64,000 nucleotides of DNA from the NCBI RefSeq assembly GCF_018614915.1, contig NZ_JAGGNU010000030.1, positions 1 through 64,000 on the forward strand, in the 5' to 3' direction. Shown here one piece after another: positions 58,359-64,000 of this stretch. How positions within the stretch are numbered: the stretch's first letter is position 1; the number at the start of each line of letters is the position of its first letter. The notes under the pieces are model-generated. The model made no database searches and was not told the DNA's origin. It saw nothing but the letters and a program-made list of their open reading frames with translations. The translations under genes were made by a program, and so were the position numbers. This DNA comes from Variovorax paradoxus (GTDB taxonomy: Bacteria; Pseudomonadota; Gammaproteobacteria; Burkholderiales; Burkholderiaceae_C).

Positions 58359-58561
58359 CCCCTCGGCTCCTCTGGCGCGACCGGCGAGAAGTGGAGCGCC
58401 GGCTCGTCGCGTTCGTCGAGCGGCACCGCCTCCACCACGGCGGCGAACTCGGCCGCCAGCGCGAAGTAGCGCAACACGCCGGCGCGGTGGTCCGGCCTGA
58501 GCTTCAGATCGAGCGCAGCCGCGGCGGCGTCGACGTAAGCCTCGATCTGCCTGGGTGTCAT
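58355..58561 (-). CDS. AtzG-like DUF4089 small subunit
   Basis: A 68-residue, mostly helical protein. [19 protein letters not shown] and [30 protein letters not shown] follow the DUF4089 pattern of AtzG, the non-catalytic partner that stabilises AtzE and shares its fold logic with GatC. It directly precedes and overlaps the AtzE-like gene, as in known atzGE pairs. Easily overlooked because of its size. Confidence 0.82.
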   Translation of the reverse strand: MTPRQIEAYVDAAAAALDLKLRPDHRAGVLRYFALAAEFAAVVEAVPLDERDEPALHFSPVAPEEPRG

Positions 58562-58564
58562 TTC

Positions 58565-59398
58565 CTATTTCCTCACTTCGCGCTGGAAGATCTCGAGGCT
58601 CAGCTTCTTGGTGCCGATGAAGCTCGGCGCGCTCAGCGTCTCCAGCATGCGCGGGCGCGCATCGGCGTAGTCGAGGATCTCGGCCACCCGCGTGGGCCGC
58701 TTGGTCAAGAGCAGCACCTGGTCGGCCAGGTACACCGCCTCTTCCAGGTCGTGCGAGACCAGCAGCATCGTGGTGCCGGTCTGCATGAAGACTTCCTGCA
58801 GCTTCTCGCGGATGAAGAGCGTCATCTCGAAATCGAGTGCGGAGAAGGGCTCGTCGAGGAAGAGCACCTCGGGCCTGGGCGCCAGCGCGCGCATGATCGA
58901 GGCCGTCTGCTGCTGGCCGCCGGAGAGCTCGTACGGGTAGCGATGCAGGTCGAACTTGACGTCGAAGGAAGCCACCAGCTCCGCCATGCGCCGGTCGACC
59001 TCGGCCTTGGACCGGCCTTCGAGCTGCAGCGGGTAGGCGATGTTGTCGATGGTGCGCATCCACGGGAACATCGCCTCGCGGTAGTTCTGGAACACGTAGC
59101 CGATCTTGGTGTCTTTCAGCGACTTGCCGTCGAACAGGATTTCGCCCGAATCGATCGGAATCAGCCCCGCGATCATGTTGATCAGGGTCGACTTGCCGCA
59201 GCCGTTGGGGCCGAAGACCGAGACGATCTTGTGCTTGGGAATGTCGAGGTCGAAGTTCTCGTACAGCGGCCAGCCAGCGAAGTATTTGCTGAGGCCGCGG
59301 ATGGTGATGTGCGTGCCGGTGGGGCCGGGCGCGAAGGCGGGCTTCGGCACGTCGGCATACACCGGGCCGTTCACGACGGTGTCGGTGGCGGCTCTCAT
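58565..59398 (-). CDS. NitT/TauT-type ABC transporter ATPase
   Basis: A 277-residue ATPase. Walker A is GPNGCGKST, signature LSGGQQQTASIMRAL, Walker B VLFLDEPFSALD, with VSHDLEEAVYLAD after it. It belongs to the nitrate/sulfonate/taurine family that also imports pyrimidine-like and ureide compounds. The start at 59398 overlaps the permease stop by four bases, and the AtzG-like gene starts three bases after its stop. Confidence 0.9.
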   Translation of the reverse strand: MRAATDTVVNGPVYADVPKPAFAPGPTGTHITIRGLSKYFAGWPLYENFDLDIPKHKIVSVFGPNGCGKSTLINMIAGLIPIDSGEILFDGKSLKDTKIGYVFQNYREAMFPWMRTIDNIAYPLQLEGRSKAEVDRRMAELVASFDVKFDLHRYPYELSGGQQQTASIMRALAPRPEVLFLDEPFSALDFEMTLFIREKLQEVFMQTGTTMLLVSHDLEEAVYLADQVLLLTKRPTRVAEILDYADARPRMLETLSAPSFIGTKKLSLEIFQREVRK

Positions 59399-60240
59399 CT
59401 TCCGCTCCAGTGCACGATGCGGCGTTCTGCAACGAGGAACAGGATGTTCAATGCATAGCCCAGCGCGCCGGCCGCGAGGATCGCCGCGTACATGCTCTTG
59501 ACGTTGAGCACCTGCTGCGCATCGATGATCCGGTGGCCCAGGCCGTTGTCGGAGCCGATGAACATCTCGGCCACGATCACGATCACCAGCGCCATCGATA
59601 CCGCGGAGCGCAGGCCGACGAAGGAAGGCTGCAGGCTCTCCCACACCAGCACGTCCTTGAAAATCTGCCAGCGCGAGGCGCCCATCACGCGCGCGGCCAT
59701 CACGCGCTGCTTGCGCGCGTTGATCACGCCGTAGGCGCTGTTGAAGACCACGATCAGCAGCGCGCCGAAGGCCGCGATCGCCACCTTGTTGACGTCGGAC
59801 ACGCCGAAGATCAGCAGGAACAGCGGGATCAGCGCAGAAGACGGCGTGGAGCGAAAGAAGTCGATCAGGAACTCGACGCTGCGATAGGCCTTTTCGTTGC
59901 TGCCGAGCAGCACGCCCAGCGGCACGCCGATGGCGGCCGCGATCACGAAGGCTTGCAGCGTGCGCCAGACCGTGACGGCGAAGTCCATCAGCAGCGGGCC
60001 GCCCGCCAGGCCCGTGACCAGCGCCACGAGGGTGTCGGCCGGCGTCGGCAGCAGGATCGGCTTGATGAATCCGAGCCGCACCACCAGGTCCCAGAGGATG
60101 AACAGCGCAATGGGGCCGATGGCGGGCAGCCACTTGCTCCACGACGGCTGCTTCGGCGCGGCGGCGGCGGCGCCGGCGGATGCGGTCCAGGGCGCGGCGG
60201 CCGCGGTGCCGATGCTGGTGCTGGTGCTGGTGTCGGCCAT
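59395..60240 (-). CDS. NitT/TauT-type ABC transporter permease
   Basis: A 281-residue permease with about six helices after an Ala/Ser/Thr-rich cytoplasmic lead (1-35). The EAA-like loop is ARVMGASRWQIFKDVLVWESL. It pairs with the ATPase at 58565 and the binding protein at 60243. Start MADTSTSTSIG at 60240, two bases after the upstream stop. Confidence 0.9.
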   Translation of the reverse strand: MADTSTSTSIGTAAAAPWTASAGAAAAAPKQPSWSKWLPAIGPIALFILWDLVVRLGFIKPILLPTPADTLVALVTGLAGGPLLMDFAVTVWRTLQAFVIAAAIGVPLGVLLGSNEKAYRSVEFLIDFFRSTPSSALIPLFLLIFGVSDVNKVAIAAFGALLIVVFNSAYGVINARKQRVMAARVMGASRWQIFKDVLVWESLQPSFVGLRSAVSMALVIVIVAEMFIGSDNGLGHRIIDAQQVLNVKSMYAAILAAGALGYALNILFLVAERRIVHWSGR

Positions 60241-60242
60241 GC

Positions 60243-61244
60243 TCAGCCCTTGTAGAGCAGGCCGTCCACCGGCACCTTCTTCTCGAAGATGCCTTTTTCG
60301 GTGAACAGGTCGTAGAAGCGCTGGAAGTAGGCGACGTCGCTGGGCTTGAACTCGTTGTAGAGCATGTAGGAAGCCAGCGGCACCTCGGCCGTGAGCGCGC
60401 CATCGATCGCGGTGTAGCCCTTCATGTGCTGCCGTGCGTCCTCGGGCTTGCTGCGCACCAGCTCCACGCCGCGCGCGTAGGCGGCGATGAACTTCTTCGC
60501 GGCGTCGGGGTTCTTCTTGATGAACTCGGTGGTCAGGCTGGCGGCGCCGCCGTGCCACGGCGCCATCGGGTCGCCGAGGATGTACTTCGCGACCACGCCG
60601 GCCTCGATCACGCGCGTGGTGCCGTTCATGCGGCCGACCGTGCCGGTGGGCTCGAGCGTGTAGCAGGCGTCGACCTGGCCCGCCACCAGCGAGGCGACGT
60701 GCTGGCCGATCGGCAGTTCGGAGACCATCGCACCGGTGGCGCCCGCGCGCTCCAGCATGGTCTTGCACAAGGTCACGTTCTGGATGCCGGGACCGGAAGC
60801 GATCTTCTTGCCCTTGAGCTCGGCCATGGTCTTGATCGGGCTGTCCTTGGCGACGATGAATTCGTCGAGCACGAACTTGGCATTGCTCGGGTTGGTGCAG
60901 AAGATCTTGAACAGGCCGGGCTGCGCGATCTCGCCGATGGCGAGGTTGGCCGAGCCGGTGCCGTTGGCGCTGCCGTCGGAGCGGCCCGAGAGCATCGCCT
61001 CCATCACCTGCTGGGCGCCGGCGAACTTGAGCGGCTCGACCTCCAGCCCCGCTTCCTTGAAGTAGCCGCGGTCGATGGCCGCGAAGAAAGGCAGGCCGGC
61101 CGCCACCGGCCAGAAGCCGATGCGGATCTTCGGCGCGGCCTGGGCCAGCACCAGCGAGGGCGCCGCGAGCGCGGCGAGTCCCGCGGCGCCGGCTTGCAGG
61201 ACACGCCGTCGCGACGCGGCGGGAATCGGGTTCGCGATGCTCAT
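60243..61244 (-). CDS. NitT/TauT-type ABC substrate-binding protein
   Basis: A 333-residue SsuA/NMT1-type binding protein. The leader SRRRVLQAGAAGLAALAAPS contains a Tat-like Arg pair and ends near residue 34. IRIGFWPVAAGLPFFAAIDRGYFKEAGL is the usual N-terminal lobe. The ligand is unknown but likely a small ureide or amide, given the enzymes on both sides. Start overlaps the AtzF-like stop by four bases. Confidence 0.9.
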   Translation of the reverse strand: MSIANPIPAASRRRVLQAGAAGLAALAAPSLVLAQAAPKIRIGFWPVAAGLPFFAAIDRGYFKEAGLEVEPLKFAGAQQVMEAMLSGRSDGSANGTGSANLAIGEIAQPGLFKIFCTNPSNAKFVLDEFIVAKDSPIKTMAELKGKKIASGPGIQNVTLCKTMLERAGATGAMVSELPIGQHVASLVAGQVDACYTLEPTGTVGRMNGTTRVIEAGVVAKYILGDPMAPWHGGAASLTTEFIKKNPDAAKKFIAAYARGVELVRSKPEDARQHMKGYTAIDGALTAEVPLASYMLYNEFKPSDVAYFQRFYDLFTEKGIFEKKVPVDGLLYKG

Positions 61245-62974
61245 GGAACACTCCTTGTCGTTGCCTTGCGGGATTCGATGTAGCGGCGCCAGCCGCCCAG
61301 ATGCGTGATGTCCTCCGCGCCTTCGAGCGCCAGCGCCTCGCAGAGAAAGCCCTGCACGCTGCTGCCGTCGGCGAGCGCGAGGGTGCCGATGCCGAGCGGC
61401 GCCGGAATGAGCGAGACGAAGGAGCCGTAGTGCGCGAGCGGCAGCTGCCAGACCTCGACCGCGATCTCTGCACCTTCCGTGCCCGCCACGCGCACCAGGC
61501 CGGGCTTGGGTGGCACGGTGCCGGGCAGGGCGTACAGGCGGTAGTGCGCTGCGGTCGCGGTCTTTGCCACCAGCGTGGCGCCGCGCTCGGTCAGCTGCGT
61601 ATTGAGCGGCATGCCCGACAGGTGGGCGCCGACCACCGCGAGCCGGACCATGGGCTCGGCCGCGATCAGCGGCAGTGCCTCCGGCGCGGGCAGCGGCGCG
61701 CCGGCCGCGCCCAGCGTCAGGCCCGTCGCATGATGGAAGCGCTGGCCCAGCTCGGCCAACTGGAAATCGCTGCCGGCGCGGCCGATCAGGGTGATGCCGA
61801 AGGGCAGGCCGTCGTCGCGCAGGCTGCTCGGCACCGAGATCGCCGCGTAGTCGAGCAGGTTCACGAAGTTGGTGTATTCGCCCAGGTTGCGGTTGAGCAC
61901 GACCGGCGCGGCCTGCATCGCGTCGATCGTGTAGTGCGTGGGCGCGGTGGGCACCAGCAGCACTTCGATGTCGCGCCACATCGCGTCGGCGCGCTGGGCC
62001 AGCGCGTGCAGCCGGGTGCGCGCCTCGACGAAATCGGCCGCGCCGTAGCGGCGGCCCGCGGCCAGGATGCCACGCACCGGCGCGACCACCTCGGCCTCGT
62101 GCGCGTCGAAAAAGGTGCGAACGGCGGCGTAGCGCTCGGCCACCAGCGCACTGTCGTAGAGCAGCGCGGCCGCTTCAGCCAGCGGCGCGTAGTCGATGGC
62201 CACCGGCGTACCGCCCAGGGCCTGCATCCGTTGAATGGCGTGCTCGAAGGCGGCCGCCGACAGCGCATCGCCGAAGAAGCGCGGCGCCTGAGGCACGCCG
62301 AAGCGGAAGCGCGCGGGCAAGGCTTCGGTGGCGAGCTTCAGTTGACGCGAATAGGGGTCTTCGGCATCGAAGCCCATGGCCGCCTGCAGCACGCGTGCGG
62401 CCAGGCCCACGGTCGCTGCGAAGATCGACACGCAATCGACGCTCTGCGCCGCCGGCACCACGCCGCGCGCGCTGATCAGCCCGCGCGAGGGCTTGATGCC
62501 GACGATGTTGTTGAGCCCGGCCGGCACGCGGCCCGAGCCGGCGGTGTCGGTGCCCAGCGCGAAGTCGACCTGCCCGGTGGCGACCACGTAGGCCGAGCCG
62601 GAGCTCGAGCCGCCCGACACGTAGCGCGCATCGAAGCTGTTGGGCACGGCGCCGTAGGGCGAACGCGTGCCGTTGAGCCCGCAGGCGAACTGGTCGAGAT
62701 TGGTCTTGCCGGCCAGGCTTGCACCGGCATCGAGCAGCCGCTGCACCACATGCGCGTGGGCGGCCGGCGTGTAGGCAAAGGCGGGACAGGCCGCCGTGGT
62801 CGGCACGCCGGCGGCGTCGATGTTGTCCTTGGCGGCGAAGCAGAGTCCCGCGAGCGGCCCCGCGGCAGCGCCGGCCAACGGCGCATCGAGCCGCGTGATC
62901 CACGCCTGCGCGGCCCACCGGTCCCGTTGCTCTAGCGCCTCAGCGCGAAGCGAGGCTGGGTCATGCACCATCAT
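61241..62974 (-). CDS. atzF: Allophanate hydrolase, AtzF-like
   Basis: A 577-residue amidase-signature hydrolase that breaks allophanate to ammonia and CO2-yielding products. K49 (FAAKDNID), the Ser cluster 123-125 (GGSSSGSA) and nucleophile S146 (TDTAGSGRVP) form the catalytic set. A second domain from about 455 (VRLAVVGAHLSGMPLN) is the AtzF-type C-terminal domain. There is no biotin-carboxylase partner, so this is not the urea carboxylase route. ATG 62974 has AGGA six bases upstream. First gene of the operon. Confidence 0.9.
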   Translation of the reverse strand: MMVHDPASLRAEALEQRDRWAAQAWITRLDAPLAGAAAGPLAGLCFAAKDNIDAAGVPTTAACPAFAYTPAAHAHVVQRLLDAGASLAGKTNLDQFACGLNGTRSPYGAVPNSFDARYVSGGSSSGSAYVVATGQVDFALGTDTAGSGRVPAGLNNIVGIKPSRGLISARGVVPAAQSVDCVSIFAATVGLAARVLQAAMGFDAEDPYSRQLKLATEALPARFRFGVPQAPRFFGDALSAAAFEHAIQRMQALGGTPVAIDYAPLAEAAALLYDSALVAERYAAVRTFFDAHEAEVVAPVRGILAAGRRYGAADFVEARTRLHALAQRADAMWRDIEVLLVPTAPTHYTIDAMQAAPVVLNRNLGEYTNFVNLLDYAAISVPSSLRDDGLPFGITLIGRAGSDFQLAELGQRFHHATGLTLGAAGAPLPAPEALPLIAAEPMVRLAVVGAHLSGMPLNTQLTERGATLVAKTATAAHYRLYALPGTVPPKPGLVRVAGTEGAEIAVEVWQLPLAHYGSFVSLIPAPLGIGTLALADGSSVQGFLCEALALEGAEDITHLGGWRRYIESRKATTRSVP

Positions 62975-62992
62975 CAAGCATCCTGTCTTGTG

Positions 62993-63009
62993 TACAAGCC
63001 GCGTGCCAG
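62993..63009 (-). promoter_or_regulatory. Sigma-54-like promoter upstream of the ureide operon
   Basis: On the minus strand CTGGCACG (-24, 63002-63009) is a full match, and ten bases after its GG comes TTGTA (62993-62997) in place of TTGCA. The orientation and position, just before atzF, are right for a nitrogen-regulated operon. The predicted start is only about eight bases before the ATG, which is short and weakens the call. No clear NtrC site was found in the next 100 bases. Confidence 0.45.
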
Positions 63010-63105
63010 GCGTCGCAGCGCAAGGCCCCTTCTGTTTGGGCTAGCGCTTGTTCTTGCGGTACAGGCCGAGCAGGAGCAGATGGCTGTGCATGATCGGACG
63101 CCAGG

Positions 63106-63597
63106 TCAGCAAGCGCCGGCCGTCGGCCGCACCATGATTTCGCGCTTTTCCACATCCTCCGGCTGCTCGATCGCGAAGGCAATGGCGCGCGCAACGGCGG
63201 CGGGGGAGATGCTCTCGGCCAGCTCGGACTCGCTCACGCACGGCGAGATCACGGTGATGCGAAGGCCGTCGACGTCGAACATGCGGCCCCATCCGTCGTG
63301 CTTTCGCTCTTCGAGATCCACGCCGGCGTTGTTGACGATCACGTCGACGCGGCCGAAGGCCGCGGTCGCCTCGTCGATGAATGCCTGCATGCTCGCGCGC
63401 AGCGTGACGTCGAGCGCCTGAAAGCGCGCCGAGCCGCCGGCTTCGATGATCTCGTTGGCGAGCGTGTGCAGCTTGCCGATGCGCCGGGCGCCGAGCAGCA
63501 CGCGCGCGCCGCGCTGTGCCAGGAGCCGGGCCGTGGCTTCGCCGATGCCGCCGCTGGCGCCGGTGATGGCGACGACTTTTCCTTCGATGCCTGACAT
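63106..63597 (-). pseudogene. SDR oxidoreductase lacking its catalytic core
   Basis: A 163-residue frame that keeps the SDR N-terminus (TGASGGIGEATARLL, NNAG near residue 90) and C-terminus (AVARAIAFAIEQPEDVEKREIMVRPTA). It joins GRMFDVD directly to GLRITVISP. About 80 residues expected between these, including the Ser and YxxxK active site, are absent. A second smaller gap lies between ELAESIS and PAAVARAI. The rest is well conserved and in frame, so the lesion appears recent or the fragment may still fold. As written it cannot be a normal dehydrogenase. Confidence 0.75.
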
Positions 63598-63732
63598 GTT
63601 GCGTTCCTTGAAGTGTCCGGTTGCACCCTGCCGCAGGACTGCCGCGGGGATGAAACAAAGTCTAGGAACGCAAGGCCCCGAAGCGGTAGCCGATTCGCCT
63701 GGGCTTCTTGCCTGATCCTGCAATGCGCAGCC

Positions 63733-64000
63733 TCAAAGCACGGACAGCGGCTCCACAGCAATGCCCTGCGCGGCGGCCCGCCTGATCGGCTCCAGGTCGA
63801 TACCGGCGCGCAGCGCGCGCAGGAGCGCGGTGTCCATGTAGACGCGCTCTTCGGCGATCTTCCCGTCCTTGAGCCGAAACTTGTCGACGCCGCGCCAGTC
63901 GAAGCGCCGGCCGCCGACCAGGCGCGTGCTCTGCCACTCGATCATCACGATGTCGTCGCGCGAGCTCCAGTCGAGCAACTGCCAGACCAGATCGGGCGCG
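63733..64000 (-). CDS. SnoaL-like/NTF2-fold protein (partial, runs off the window)
   Basis: Only the C-terminal 88 residues are visible; the frame is open to the window edge. The sequence DDIVMIEWQSTRLVGGRRFDWRGVDKFRLKDGKIAEERVYMDT has the alternating strands of SnoaL-like polyketide-cyclase/NTF2 domains, where DGKI.E...Y.D is typical. The function is unknown, and its link to the neighbouring SDR remnant is not clear. The apparent internal start at 63978 is a TTG inside the domain and was not used. Confidence 0.6.
   Translation of the reverse strand, partial: APDLVWQLLDWSSRDDIVMIEWQSTRLVGGRRFDWRGVDKFRLKDGKIAEERVYMDTALLRALRAGIDLEPIRRAAAQGIAVEPLSVL

Overview
The window reads as chromosome of a high-GC betaproteobacterium of the Comamonadaceae, most like Variovorax. 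The grounds are the str operon, mre/mrd and gatCAB neighbourhoods, the abundance of Bug, LysR and ABC-import genes, and family-typical dispersed intergenic repeats. This is inferred from gene content and protein flavour only. There is no phage, integrase, transposase, rRNA, tRNA or CRISPR array in view.

Layout. 1-3.4 kb is the str operon on the minus strand (rpsL-rpsG-fusA). 3.4-7.2 kb holds dacA, a small hydrolase, a thioredoxin-fold ferredoxin, a VanZ-family membrane protein and a HemJ/CopD-like protein. An unannotated small-RNA candidate on the minus strand lies between HemJ and hemB. 7.5-15.5 kb carries hemB, corA, two paralogous small secreted proteins, a LysR regulator, an amidohydrolase, a dienelactone-hydrolase-like enzyme, a DsbA-type isomerase, an SDR and MarC. 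15.5-19.6 kb is a phosphodiesterase and an Mla/MCE-type lipid transporter operon. 19.8-32.7 kb is a catabolic region: a GMC oxidoreductase, a seven-gene polyamine/opine-type ABC importer plus three-subunit FAD/[2Fe-2S] dehydrogenase operon, an IclR regulator, an ALDH7-type dehydrogenase and a ThDP enzyme. 33-39 kb has an orphan LivK-like binding protein and the rod-shape genes mreBCD-mrdA. 39-45 kb has gatCAB, small hypothetical genes, pyrE and exonuclease III. 45-48 kb has a LysR regulator, a flavin monooxygenase and a Bug-type binding protein.

48.2-63 kb is the most interesting block. It is a 13-gene, tightly overlapping minus-strand operon: an allophanate hydrolase (AtzF-like), a NitT/TauT-type ABC importer, AtzG-, AtzE- and AtzH-like proteins, a BMP-type ABC importer, a formamidase (AmiF-like) and a biuret hydrolase (BiuH-like). 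A second isochorismatase-family hydrolase and a GntR regulator follow. The genes together describe import of a ureide such as biuret, triuret, carboxybiuret or a formylated relative, and its stepwise hydrolysis to ammonia and CO2. A sigma-54-like promoter sits just upstream. No cyanuric acid hydrolase is present, so the entry substrate is open.

Other items worth a second look: a duplicated 86-bp unit that joins two permease genes with stop/start couplings at every junction; a conserved element upstream of the two secreted paralogues; a structured intergenic region after the ThDP gene; a 369-bp inverted-repeat-bounded element; and an SDR gene that has lost its catalytic core at the right edge.
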